Assembly (NCBI GenBank): GCA_964392615.1
Contig: CAYMRB010000149.1
Coordinates: forward strand, 1 to 20,513
DNA from: CAYMRB01 sp964392615
Lineage (GTDB): Bacteria; Planctomycetota; UBA8108
DNA: 20,513 nt
Direction: 5' to 3'
Both the position numbers and the translations under genes were made by a program. This document shows, in pieces, positions 9,013-16,518 of this stretch. The notes beneath the pieces are model-generated. The model was not told where the DNA came from. It worked only from the letters and a program-made list of their open reading frames with translations, and did no database searches. The number at the start of each line of letters is the position of its first letter. Position 1 is the first letter of the stretch.

Positions 9013-9016
9013 CCTC
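9013..9016 (-). promoter_or_regulatory. Ribosome binding site that decides the gltA start
   Basis: GAGG on the minus strand, nine bases before the GTG at 9001-9003. No comparable motif precedes the alternative TTG at 9019-9021, so the GTG start is preferred. Confidence 0.5.
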
Positions 9017-9190
9017 GCCAATCGATAGATTCGTGCGCGTAGTCAGAAAAGAAAACGGGACACCCCCAAACGCCCTATGCTACTCGAACGGCCCGCGGGC
9101 CGCCAGACCGCGATCCGCCCGAACATCGGGCGCCAGCCCGACTTCCGATGACCGGGCACGCCGTGCGGTGCGTCGAAAGTGGGACCGTCA

Positions 9191-9200
9191 NNNNNNNNNN
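9191..9200. other. Assembly gap (10 N) with low-complexity right flank
   Basis: Ten ambiguous bases, followed at 9201-9275 by G/C-only blocks such as GGGGCCCATGGGGCCCC and a run of ten C. The reading of this flank as the C-terminus of the desaturase is not credible protein. The gap length is probably a scaffolding placeholder, so one or more real features may be missing between gltA and the desaturase. Confidence 0.95.
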
Positions 9201-10377
9201 GGGGCCCATGGGGCCCCCCCCCCGACACCCACGCGGGCGCGGGGCCCGGGGGCCGCCCCGGGTGGCGCGGGCCCGCCACGGCGTCCCAGAGCGCCACGGT
9301 CCTCTCGAACTCGCGCCTCGCCAGCCGGAGCTGACGCCTGGCGCGACGGCGGGCCTCGCCGCCCGCTTGCAGGCTGGCCTGCGACTGCCGGCGCAACGAC
9401 TTGAGTCGCGCGCCGCTCTCCTCGATCGCCTGGCGGGTCGTGCGTATCAACGAGCGAGCAAACTCGACGAACGCCCGGGGCTGTTCCTCGAGCTCCGCGA
9501 GCAGCCGCTTCTCCGCCAGGGAGCAGCGCGTCAGGAGGATGACCTCCGGCTGCAGCTGGCGGAGATTCCGCGCCAGCCCGACCAGCGCGAGGGCCCGAAT
9601 CAGCCACTTGGTCGGGTCCCAGTGGTAGAACCGGATGCCGTTGCGATAGTCGATCGGGAACGCGTGGTGGAAGTTGTGATACCCCTCGCCGAACGTGAAC
9701 AGCGCGGTCACCCAATTGTCGCGAGACGTGTGAGCGTCGGAGTAGGTCTGCTTCCCGAAGGTGTGGCAGACCGAGTTGATCGCGAACGTGCAGTGCTGAT
9801 TGAACACGATACGAGCCAGTCCGGCCACGAACAGCCCGCCCCAGACGTCGCCCCACAGGGCCGCGATCCCCATCGGCAGGGCGAAACTCCCCACAACGGC
9901 GAGGGGGACGTAGAATCGGTGCTGAAGGCGAACCACCGGATCCTTCCAGAGGTCGGGGGCCAGCCGAGCATCCGCCGCGATGCCGCTCGAACGGAACAGC
10001 CAGAGGAGATGCGCATACCAGAACCCCTTGCGGATGCTGTACGGATCCCGATCACTGTCGACCGCGCGGTGGTGCTGACGATGGTCGACGCACCATTCCC
10101 ACACCGAGCCCTCGAAACAGGCGCCACCGGCGAGTGCGAGGGCCCACCGCACGAACGGATGCGCGTCGAACGAACGGTGTGAGAAGAGCCGGTGGTAACC
10201 GGCGGTGATCCCGAGCCCGGTGATCGCGGACATCAAGACTGCCAACGCGACGGTCAGCCAGTGAAATTGGCCGTTCGCGAGCCACACCGCTGTCCCGACG
10301 ACCGCCGCTGGCGGCGTCAACACCAGAAACAGGACGTTGCGCCAGTTCATCGGCCCACCGTCTCGTTCGCTATGCAT
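9201..10377 (-). CDS. Membrane fatty-acid (acyl-CoA) desaturase, 3' end lost at gap
   Basis: This is a di-iron membrane desaturase of the acyl-CoA/stearoyl delta-9 class, which introduces a cis double bond into acyl chains with O2 and an electron donor. The three histidine boxes are intact: HRLFSH (62-67), HRQHH (99-103) and HNFHH (234-238), with NSVCH at 201-205. Hydrophobic segments cover about 13-33, 40-60, 73-90 and 155-192. After residue 270 comes a basic, helical tail ending in EFERTVALWDAV, like that of relatives. The last about 25 residues before the N gap are GC-rich noise, so the true stop lies in or near the gap. ATG 10377 has GAGGT just upstream; ATG 10350 (MNWRN) is a possible alternative. 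The oxygen requirement indicates at least microaerobic life. Confidence 0.88.
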
Positions 10378-10472
10378 CAGAACCTCGAGGCCTCGGGGCT
10401 TACGACGTGCGGAGCCCACGGAATCTCCGCTCTCCCGGCAGCTCGAAATCTGCCTATCGAGCTCGCCACGAT

Positions 10473-10502
10473 CCGGCCGGACGAACAGCAGCCTCCGGCC
10501 GG
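10473..10502 (-). other. Strong hairpin between rpsU and the desaturase gene
   Basis: CCGGCCGGA (10473-10481) and TCCGGCCGG (10494-10502) form a perfect nine-base-pair stem with a 12-base loop, 35 bases past the rpsU stop. No T-tract follows on the minus strand, so it is not a classical intrinsic terminator. It may stabilise the rpsU mRNA 3' end or attenuate read-through. Confidence 0.5.
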
Positions 10503-10536
10503 GTCGCCTCCGAACGATTCGGTCTCGCGCCGCTGA

Positions 10537-10764
10537 TCAGCGACGCCGTCCCTTGCGAGCGCTGGCCCGCTCGGCACGACGCTTCGCCTTGGCGATCTGC
10601 CGCAGCGACTCCTTCTTCTCGCGCCGTCGGCGCTCAGAGGGCTTCTCGTAGAAGCGGCGCTTCTTGATCTCCCGGAACAGCCCCGCCCGCGAGCAGGTTC
10701 GCTTGAAACGCAACAGGAACCTCTCGGCGGGCTCCCCGTATCTGGCCGTCACACGAATGGACAT
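10537..10764 (-). CDS. rpsU: 30S ribosomal protein S21
   Basis: This is a 75-residue, highly basic protein with the S21 pattern: RF..RFKRTCSRAGLFREIKKRRFYEKPSERRR, then a Lys/Arg-rich tail. S21 binds the 30S platform near the anti-Shine-Dalgarno region and influences initiation. The length is close to the usual 65-75 residues. The start MSIRV is chosen by homology. The closest GGAG lies about 17 bases upstream, so the Shine-Dalgarno is weak, as might be expected if initiation is regulated. A plausible sigma70 promoter (10920-10948) and a structured leader (10833-10892) precede it. It stands alone among metabolic genes, without dnaG or rpoD neighbours in view. Confidence 0.93.
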   Translation of the reverse strand: MSIRVTARYGEPAERFLLRFKRTCSRAGLFREIKKRRFYEKPSERRRREKKESLRQIAKAKRRAERASARKGRRR

Positions 10765-10832
10765 GGCAGGAAAAAGATCGTCTCCGGGAAAGCCGCTGGC
10801 AGGCGGCGGCCGACTAGCGCATCGCACCTCCA

Positions 10833-10892
10833 TCCGGACTGTGCTACGAACTCCCCAGCGGCTGGAGAAGCCGTCGTCACGCCCTGTCCGGA
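10833..10892 (-). ncRNA. Candidate structured 5' leader of rpsU
   Basis: Within the predicted 150-base rpsU leader, TCCGGAC and GTCCGGA (10886-10892 and 10833-10839 on the genome) form a seven-base-pair closing stem. Inside it ACGA pairs with TCGT and CTCC with GGAG, giving one extended interrupted hairpin. Such leaders often mediate autogenous control of ribosomal proteins. Pairing was found by eye, without covariation evidence, and no known RNA family was recognised. Confidence 0.4.
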
Positions 10893-10919
10893 AGGCCGTC
10901 GTCCGCGGACAACCGACCC

Positions 10920-10948
10920 CATATAAGCGCTCAACCCTTGGTTTGCAA
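10920..10948 (-). promoter_or_regulatory. Candidate sigma70 promoter for rpsU
   Basis: On the minus strand TTGCAA (10943-10948), a 17-base spacer and TATATG (10920-10925); each hexamer matches four of six consensus positions. It is one of the few AT-rich spots in this region. The predicted start near 10913 places the hairpin at 10833-10892 about 20 bases into the transcript. Confidence 0.5.
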
Positions 10949-10995
10949 CCGGATTCCACCCGTACTCCGGGCTCGCCAGCGCCTCATTCGTCGAA

Positions 10996-11454
10996 TCAGT
11001 GACAGATATCCAAAAGCTGGATCCGAGTCGCACGCAAACGGTCGACGATGACCGCCGAAAAGCGCTTCAACAACGCGTATCCGAGGTCGGTGTCCGCCTC
11101 GCACTTGCCGCGCAGACAGCGGGCGTCCATGGCGATCGTGCGGGTTGTCTCGACCGCGCGCGCGCCGAAGCTCCACACATACGGCGGGAAGAGCCAGGAC
11201 CAACCGAGCACGTCGTCCGCGTCGAGCGTCTGGATCGTCGTCATGCCTCGATCCACCGACTCCACGTCGACCGCGATCCGGCCGGAGCGAATCACATAGA
11301 TGCGATCCGCGTCCTCGCCCTGGTGAAAGACCGACTGCCCCGCCTGGAAACTCGCGTAGGAAGCACACCCCGCCAGTTCGGCGATATGCTCCTCTTTCAT
11401 ACCCTGGAAAAACGGGAGATCTCTCAGGATAGCTGCGAAATCCTGTTCCGACAT
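10996..11454 (-). CDS. Stand-alone cyclic-nucleotide-binding-like domain protein
   Basis: This 152-residue protein consists almost wholly of a Crp/Fnr-type sensor domain: the FQAGQSVFHQGEDADRIYVIRSGRIAV beta-roll (36-62), then LDADDVLGWSWLFPPYVWSFGARAVETT (77-104) and a C-terminal helix ending at residue 152. No helix-turn-helix follows, so it is unlikely to bind DNA itself. The usual phosphate-binding cassette (FGE...RxA) is replaced by GWSWLFPPY...FGARA, so cAMP binding is doubtful. From memory, similar GWSWL-type proteins occur near hydrogenase genes; I cannot check this here. AGGAGG (11460-11465), five bases before ATG, supports the start. It is divergent from rex and shares its control region. 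It may sense a ligand or redox state and act through protein contacts; this is speculation. Confidence 0.82.
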   Translation of the reverse strand: MSEQDFAAILRDLPFFQGMKEEHIAELAGCASYASFQAGQSVFHQGEDADRIYVIRSGRIAVDVESVDRGMTTIQTLDADDVLGWSWLFPPYVWSFGARAVETTRTIAMDARCLRGKCEADTDLGYALLKRFSAVIVDRLRATRIQLLDICH

Positions 11455-11552
11455 CGTCTCCTCCTGGCTCGAAGCCTGAATCGACCGTCGCCCGGACGGT
11501 CTCCGGGCCCGACGTGCGCCGAATGATACCGCGGCGCAAGCGCGAGAATCAA

Positions 11553-11576
11553 CAAATATTTAACGTTAAATCTTTG
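11553..11576. promoter_or_regulatory. Inverted repeat, candidate operator
   Basis: A 24-base inverted repeat: outer CAAA/TTTG arms, one mismatched pair, and a perfect 14-base palindrome ATTTAACGTTAAAT at 11558-11571. It overlaps the first bases of the -35 hexamer of the rightward promoter. It is not the textbook Rex site (TTGTGA-N6-TCACAA) nor an FNR box (TTGAT-N4-ATCAA), so the binding protein is unassigned. Rex autoregulation is the simplest hypothesis. Confidence 0.55.
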
Positions 11577-11602
11577 ACAACCAAGATCGCCCCAAGTACT
11601 CT
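11574..11602 (+). promoter_or_regulatory. Candidate sigma70 promoter for rex-hyd operon
   Basis: Perfect -35 TTGACA (11574-11579), a 17-base spacer and TACTCT (11597-11602), which keeps the key T, A and final T. The predicted start is near 11609. The inverted repeat at 11553-11576 overlaps the -35, so a bound repressor would block polymerase. Confidence 0.45.
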
Positions 11603-11870
11603 CCTCTACGCGATGTTCCGTGTCCCAGTGCCGGCACTCCGGTGCCGATAAGCCCGTCGAAGAAGCGCCCGGTGTGCGGAAGACAGGCGGTCCGCCCGAT
11701 ATCGAGGTGTGAAGGCGGAGGCAGCATGGTGCATTGCCGAACGCCTGCAACGAAGAGATCGGGCGAAGCGGTCGCCTCCACGCCGAGTCGATCCGCGCGA
11801 CGACGGACTGCTCATTCGGAGCCACCGCTGCTGGACGACCGGACGACCCAAGCGGAGGCGCCTGGACTCG

Positions 11871-12512
11871 ATGGCCACTCGAAAGCCCCTCCCACAGCCG
11901 GTAATCCAACGCCTGCCGAGATACCTGACGCACGTTCTCGAGCTGCGGAATTCCGGCATCGAGTGGGCGTCGTCCGTGATCCTGGCCGAGGCGCTCGGCC
12001 TCACGTGCTCGACGGTCCGGCAGGACCTCTCCCACCTCGACCTCGTCGGCGTCGCGAAGCGCGGCTACGACACGGTCGTGCTGGAGGGAGTGCTGCGGAA
12101 AGAGCTCGGCACGGACAGGCGCCATCGATTGGTGGTCGTCGGAGCGGGACACCTCGGTCGCGCCCTGCTCCTCGATCGCGGCATGTGGCAGCACGGTTTC
12201 GAGGCGGCCGGAATCTTCGACGTCAACCCCCGTACCGTCGGAACGCGAGTGGGCAGGTTCGCCGTGCGTCCGATGACGGCCCTGAAATCCGTCGTCCGCT
12301 CCCGGTCCGTCCAGATGGGCATTATCTCGGTCCCGGCCGAACACGCTCAGGACGTAGCAGACCGGCTTGTCGAGTCCGGCGTCGACGGGATTCTCAACCT
12401 CGCCTATGTGCACGTTCGAACGCCGCAACGGGTTCCGGTGATCGACGCGCGGCTCCTGGCGAGACTTCAGGAACTGGCGTACGCCATCAGGATACGCAAA
12501 CAAGACAGTTAG
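11871..12512 (+). CDS. rex: Redox-sensing transcriptional repressor Rex
   Basis: This is a 213-residue Rex protein. The N-terminal winged helix covers about 12-60, with the recognition segment STVRQDLSHLDLVG (47-60; relatives usually read VRKDLS). A Rossmann domain follows, with GAGHLG at 91-96 and acidic D117 after beta-2, the feature that selects NADH over NADPH. The C-terminal helix mediates dimer swapping in the family. Rex leaves DNA when NADH/NAD+ rises, de-repressing genes that re-oxidise NADH. It is the first gene of the hydrogenase train, 76 bases before hydB, so it likely controls the operon and itself. ATG 11871 has GGAGG at 11854-11858 and matches the family N-terminus. The frame is open upstream to 11709, but that extension has no Rex similarity. 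Confidence 0.93.
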   Translation: MATRKPLPQPVIQRLPRYLTHVLELRNSGIEWASSVILAEALGLTCSTVRQDLSHLDLVGVAKRGYDTVVLEGVLRKELGTDRRHRLVVVGAGHLGRALLLDRGMWQHGFEAAGIFDVNPRTVGTRVGRFAVRPMTALKSVVRSRSVQMGIISVPAEHAQDVADRLVESGVDGILNLAYVHVRTPQRVPVIDARLLARLQELAYAIRIRKQDS

Positions 12513-12588
12513 GCAAAGCTTCTATGACGCTTCGAGCGCAGACATTACTGCGAGCGACACTACCGACCGCGGCGAGGGAGAACGCCCG

Positions 12589-13626
12589 ATGACGATCAAA
12601 CACGTCGATCAGAGCACCCTGGAATCCTGGGTGGACGAGCTGATTCGACTCGGACGGGTTTACGGCGCCCAGGCCAAAGCGGACCGCTTCGCCTTCGGGC
12701 CGTTGACCCGAGCCGGCGACCTGCGGCTCGACTACGACGTCACGATTCTGCCCCCTAAGAAGTACTTTCAACCCCAGAAGGAGGTACTGCTCAGATTCGA
12801 CCGCGAGAAGGGCTACGAAACCGTCCTCGACGACGAAAGGTTCGTGCTCTTCGGCGTCCATCCGTACGATTATGTCGCCATCGATCAATTGGATGAGATC
12901 TTCTCGTCCAACAACTATGACGCCCACTACATGACGCGCCGCGAGAGCGCGACGATCGTCGTGAGCGACGTCCAGACGGTCTCGGCCGACGTCTTCGCCG
13001 GGTGCATGGGCAACGCGACCGTGGGCAAGCGCAACGGGTTCGACGTCCTGCTGACGAAGCTCGACGACGATTCGTATGTAGTCGATGCGCGGACGGAGAG
13101 GGGCGAGTCACTGGTGGGCCCGCTGGCCGGTTCGCCCGACGCGGACGAGGCCACGCTCGATCGTCGCAAGCAGGAATGGGCCAGAATCGAGCGGGCCCTG
13201 CGCAAGCACGACCTGCGGATGGATCCGGAACGTATTCCCGAGCTCCTCGGCGAATCGGAGGAGCATCCGGTCTGGAAGCGCAAGGCCGACCTCTGCTACT
13301 CGTGCGGCTCGTGCAATCTCGTCTGCCCCACCTGCTACTGCTTCGACGTGCAGGAGGACTTCGACTGGAGCCTGCAGACCGGTGAGCGAACGCGGGTCTG
13401 GGACGGCTGTATGCTCAGCCGGTTCGCGGAAGTGGCCGGTAACCACAACTTCCGGAGCCAGAAGGAAGCGCGCTACCGGCACCGGTACTACCGCAAGGGG
13501 AAGTACGTGTGGGACACGATCGGTCAGATCGCGTGCGTCGGCTGCGGGCGCTGCATCAGCGCGTGTACCGCGAACATCGCCAACCCGGCGGAGATCTTCA
13601 ACACGCTGCTGGAGGAGAGACCATGA
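12589..13626 (+). CDS. hydB: Group 3b [NiFe] hydrogenase beta subunit, Fe-S protein
   Basis: This is a 345-residue electron-transfer subunit related to anaerobic sulfite reductase subunit A and to HydB of bidirectional NAD(P)-linked (sulf)hydrogenases. An N-terminal domain (about 1-225) with FGVHPYDYVAIDQLD is followed by two [4Fe-4S] ferredoxin motifs: C236-C239-C242-C246 and C316-C319-C322-C326. Additional C249 and C251 follow the first set. The second motif lacks the usual proline after its last cysteine (CT rather than CP). It would relay electrons between HydG and the hydrogenase dimer in the cytoplasm. GGGAG lies upstream of ATG. The stop overlaps the next start as ATGA. The gene order B-G-D-A is diagnostic of group 3b. 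Confidence 0.92.
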   Translation: MTIKHVDQSTLESWVDELIRLGRVYGAQAKADRFAFGPLTRAGDLRLDYDVTILPPKKYFQPQKEVLLRFDREKGYETVLDDERFVLFGVHPYDYVAIDQLDEIFSSNNYDAHYMTRRESATIVVSDVQTVSADVFAGCMGNATVGKRNGFDVLLTKLDDDSYVVDARTERGESLVGPLAGSPDADEATLDRRKQEWARIERALRKHDLRMDPERIPELLGESEEHPVWKRKADLCYSCGSCNLVCPTCYCFDVQEDFDWSLQTGERTRVWDGCMLSRFAEVAGNHNFRSQKEARYRHRYYRKGKYVWDTIGQIACVGCGRCISACTANIANPAEIFNTLLEERP

Positions 13627-14477
13627 GTGCGACGAATGGTACTCGCGCAGGTCCCGATATCTACCTGCCGGCGCCGGCCACCATCGTCGAATCGACAGCG
13701 GTGACGGCCAACGAACGCTTCTTCAAGTTCCGCATGGAGTCGGACGGCGAGTTCGACTACGCGCCGGGCCAGTTCGCCGAAGTGTCCGTCCCCGGAATCG
13801 GCGAGGCGCCGATCTCGATTTGCTCGTCGCCGTCGCGAACGGACAAGGGCGAGTTCGAGATGGTCATCCGCCGTGCCGGCAACGTCACCTCGGCGCTCCA
13901 CCGCCTCGAGGCGGGAGACAAGGTCGGCATCCGCGGCCCGTTCGGAACGAGCTACCCCGTCAACGACGACATGAAGCGTGGCGATGTCCTCTTCGTCTGC
14001 GGCGGTCTGGGGCTCGTCCCCGTCCGCTCGGCGATTCAATGGGTGCTCGATCACCGGGAGGACTACGGCAACGTGACGATCCTCTTCGGAGCGCGAAGCC
14101 CGCAGGATCGTCTCTTCGTCGACGAGGTCTACGACCTGAAGGTGCGCAAGGACGTCACCGTGATGGAGACGGTAGACTTTGCCGACCCGACCTGGGGCGG
14201 CAGCGTCGGCGTCATCACGACGCTCTTCCCACGCATCCAAGTCGATCCGGCGAAGACGACCGCCATCGTCTGTGGCCCGCCGATCATGTACAAGTTCGTC
14301 CTGATGGAGCTGCACAAGCTCGGCATGGCGAACAAGTACATCTATGTGTCTCTCGAGCGCCATATGAAGTGCGGCGTCGGGAAGTGCGGCCATTGCCAGA
14401 TCAACGGCCTGTACGCGTGCCAGGAGGGTGCCGTCTTCCGGTACTCCGACATCGCGACCGTGAAGGAGGCGATCTGA
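13623..14477 (+). CDS. hydG: Group 3b hydrogenase gamma subunit, FAD/NAD(P)-binding
   Basis: This 284-residue flavoprotein of the ferredoxin-NADP reductase/PyrK class would exchange electrons with NAD(P)H. Order of parts: FAD-binding barrel (about 15-110) with APGQFAEVSVPG and the atypical flavin-binding stretch PISICSSP; NAD(P)-binding fold with GGLGLVPVRS (127-136) and CGPPIMYK (217-224); and a C-terminal [2Fe-2S] site from C250, C255, C258 and C266. It overlaps hydB by four bases and the next gene by one (TGATG), so translation is likely coupled. The name HydG here follows the Pyrococcus sulfhydrogenase scheme and is unrelated to the [FeFe]-hydrogenase maturase of the same name. NADH versus NADPH preference cannot be read with certainty. 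Confidence 0.92.
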   Translation: MSATNGTRAGPDIYLPAPATIVESTAVTANERFFKFRMESDGEFDYAPGQFAEVSVPGIGEAPISICSSPSRTDKGEFEMVIRRAGNVTSALHRLEAGDKVGIRGPFGTSYPVNDDMKRGDVLFVCGGLGLVPVRSAIQWVLDHREDYGNVTILFGARSPQDRLFVDEVYDLKVRKDVTVMETVDFADPTWGGSVGVITTLFPRIQVDPAKTTAIVCGPPIMYKFVLMELHKLGMANKYIYVSLERHMKCGVGKCGHCQINGLYACQEGAVFRYSDIATVKEAI

Positions 14478-15223
14478 TGAGCAAGCCCAGAATCGCGATC
14501 TTCGACTTCGCGTGCTGCGAAGGCTGCCAGCTGCAGATCGTCAACATGGAAGAGGAGATTCTGCAGCTCCTCGCCGTCGTCGATCCCGTCGAGTGGCGTG
14601 AGGCTATCTCGGATCAAAGCGACGAGTACGACATCGCCATCATCGAGGGTTCAGTCACCCGCCCCGAGGATGCGGAGAAAGTGAAGCAGATTCGCGAGCG
14701 CGCCAAGATCGTGATCGCGCTCGGCGCCTGCGCGACCTTTGGCGGCGTCAACAAGATCAAGAACAACTTCGACCTCGACGAGGTCAAGACCGAGGTCTAC
14801 GGCGACGACGCCGGGATGCCCCACCTCGCGACCGCGCCGACCCAGTCGGTGTCGGAGGTGGTCAAGGTCGACTACGAAGTCCAAGGGTGTCCGATCGACG
14901 CCAGCGAGCTGGCGTATGTCGTTCGTTGCCTCCTCGCAGGCAAGGAACCGGTCATTCCGGACCATCCCGTCTGCGTCGAGTGCAAACTCAAGGAGAACTG
15001 CTGCCGCTACGAGTACGACGAAATCTGCCTCGGGCCGCTCACGCGAGCCGGCTGCGACGCACGATGCCCGTCGAACGGCGTCTGGTGCTTCGGCTGCCGG
15101 GGATTCGTCGCAGAGCCGAACCTCCACGCCGCGCGCGCAGTCATGGAGACCTACGGAAAGACCGTGGACGACCTGAAGAGCCGCCTCACGCTATTCGGGA
15201 GTCAACAGGAGTCGGCCCTATGA
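14477..15223 (+). CDS. hydD: Group 3b [NiFe] hydrogenase small subunit
   Basis: This 248-residue small subunit has the proximal cluster motif CCEGCQ (13-18), with C85 (GACATFGG) and C138 (QGCPID) completing the proximal [4Fe-4S] ligands. Later cysteines at 166, 169, 175/176, 184, 193, 197, 204 and 207 can ligate the medial and distal clusters, as in soluble group 3 enzymes. There is no Tat signal peptide and no membrane anchor, so the enzyme is cytoplasmic. It conducts electrons between the NiFe centre of HydA and HydB. The start ATG 14477 shares its A with the hydG stop, and the stop overlaps the hydA start as ATGA. The longer open frame upstream is an out-of-phase shadow of hydB and hydG. 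Confidence 0.94.
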   Translation: MSKPRIAIFDFACCEGCQLQIVNMEEEILQLLAVVDPVEWREAISDQSDEYDIAIIEGSVTRPEDAEKVKQIRERAKIVIALGACATFGGVNKIKNNFDLDEVKTEVYGDDAGMPHLATAPTQSVSEVVKVDYEVQGCPIDASELAYVVRCLLAGKEPVIPDHPVCVECKLKENCCRYEYDEICLGPLTRAGCDARCPSNGVWCFGCRGFVAEPNLHAARAVMETYGKTVDDLKSRLTLFGSQQESAL

Positions 15224-16518
15224 CCAGAACCACCGATATCAACGTCAAGCACGTCACGCGGATCGAAGGACATGGCAACATCGTCGTTCGCGCCGCTGAC
15301 GGGACGATCGAGAAAGTCGAGTGGCAGGTTCCGGAGGCGCCTCGGTTCTTCGAGGCGATGGTCCGGGGCCGCAGCTTCGAGGACATCCAGACGATCGTCA
15401 GCCGCATCTGCGGCATCTGCTCGGTCACGCACTCGTTCGCCGCAATCAAGGCGATCGAGGATGCCCTCGACGTCGAGGTGTCGGAGCAGACGGACAGGCT
15501 TCGCTTGCTGACACTCTACGGCGAACAGCTCGAGAGCCACGCCCTGCACGTCGGCTACCTCGTTGCTCCGGACCTCCTCGGACAGAAGTCCGTGGTGCCG
15601 CTCGTCGCGTCGCACGGAGACGTCGTCAAGACGATCATCGCGATCCACCGCGTCGGCAACCTCGTGATGGAAGTGCTCGCGGGCCGCAAGACCCACCCGG
15701 TCCGGCTCAAGCCGGGCGGCTTCGCGATGCTGCCGACCGAGGTCGAGCTCCGTTCGCTGCAGAAGGAGCTCGAGGACACCGTGCCGCGGCTGAAGGTACT
15801 GGCCGAGGTGGTCGCCAGCCTAGCCGGTGGCTTCCCGGACTTCAGCCGGGAAACGGAATACATCGGGCTGGTCAATCCGCCGACGTATCCGTTCTACCAC
15901 GGCAACATCGGCAGCACTGACACCGACGAACAGGTGCCGGTTCAGGAATTCGAACGCGTCGTCAACGAGTACGTCTCGCCGCAATCCACGGCGAAGTGGG
16001 CGCGTTGGCACCGCGACTCCTACGCGGTCGGCTCGCTGGCTCGCTTCAACCTGAACCACGAGCATCTGCAGCCGTTGGCCAAGGGCGTGGCGGCCTCTCT
16101 CGGCCTCCAGCCGGGCTGCTGCAACCCGTACTTCAACAACGTCGCCCAGGTCGTCGAGGCAGTCCAGGTCGTCGAGCGGTCGCTGCAGATTCTGGACGAG
16201 GTTCTCACGACCGGTATCAAGCCGGAGCTGCCGAAGGTCACGCCTCGCGCTGGCGTCGGCGCCGGCGGCGTCGCGGCGCCGCGCGGTATCCAGTTCCACC
16301 GGTACGAGTTCGACTCGCAGGGCAACTGCGTGGCGGCGAACCTCTGCATCCCGACGAACCAGAACCACGCGAATATCCAGAAGGACTTCGAGGCACTCGT
16401 GCCGACGATCATCGACCGGGAGCAGGATGAGATCCGTCTCCTCATGGAGATGCTCGTCCGGGCCTACGACCCGTGCGTGTCGTGCTCGACGCACTACCTG
16501 AACGTGGATTTCGTGTGA
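15220..16518 (+). CDS. hydA: Group 3b [NiFe] hydrogenase large (catalytic) subunit
   Basis: This is a 432-residue catalytic subunit carrying the Ni-Fe site. The L1 motif RICGICSVTH is at 62-71 (C64, C67) and the L2 motif DPCVSCSTH at 417-425 (C419, C422). N-terminal HVTRIEGHGN is also characteristic. Seven residues (YLNVDFV) follow H425; in this family the maturation protease cuts after that histidine once nickel is inserted, and a protease gene follows directly. All four metal-binding cysteines are present, so the enzyme should be functional. The reaction is reversible H2 oxidation with NAD(P)+, favouring H2 release under reductant excess. Relatives tolerate oxygen to differing degrees. ATGA overlap with hydD; AGGAG upstream. 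Confidence 0.95.
   Translation: MTRTTDINVKHVTRIEGHGNIVVRAADGTIEKVEWQVPEAPRFFEAMVRGRSFEDIQTIVSRICGICSVTHSFAAIKAIEDALDVEVSEQTDRLRLLTLYGEQLESHALHVGYLVAPDLLGQKSVVPLVASHGDVVKTIIAIHRVGNLVMEVLAGRKTHPVRLKPGGFAMLPTEVELRSLQKELEDTVPRLKVLAEVVASLAGGFPDFSRETEYIGLVNPPTYPFYHGNIGSTDTDEQVPVQEFERVVNEYVSPQSTAKWARWHRDSYAVGSLARFNLNHEHLQPLAKGVAASLGLQPGCCNPYFNNVAQVVEAVQVVERSLQILDEVLTTGIKPELPKVTPRAGVGAGGVAAPRGIQFHRYEFDSQGNCVAANLCIPTNQNHANIQKDFEALVPTIIDREQDEIRLLMEMLVRAYDPCVSCSTHYLNVDFV

Larger units (their letters stand above)
11455..11870. promoter_or_regulatory. Divergent control region and rex leader
   Basis: These 416 bases hold no convincing gene. An AT-rich island at 11550-11580 contains an inverted repeat and a rightward promoter. 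Leftward, TTGTCA (11575-11580) with a 16-base spacer to TATTTG is a weaker candidate promoter for the CNBD gene. About 260 bases of leader then precede rex. It includes a six-base-pair hairpin, CGGCAC/GTGCCG with loop TCCG, at 11632-11647. Open frames here do not resemble proteins. Confidence 0.55.

Noticed and set aside
9043..9190. C-terminal continuation of the desaturase through the N gap
   Set aside because: The frame is joined by unknown bases and the residues after the gap are unrelated to desaturases.
10833..10892. FMN riboswitch upstream of rpsU
   Set aside because: The AGTCCGGATGG string recalls the 3' end of an RFN element, but the element is too short, the other conserved helices are missing, and S21 is not a riboflavin gene.
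11553..11576. Assignment of the inverted repeat as an FNR or CRP box
   Set aside because: Neither TTGAT-N4-ATCAA nor TGTGA-N6-TCACA fits, and the neighbouring CNBD protein has no DNA-binding domain.
11709..11870. 54-residue N-terminal extension of Rex from ATG 11709
   Set aside because: No similarity to Rex; ATG 11871 has GGAGG upstream and gives the standard 213-residue length.
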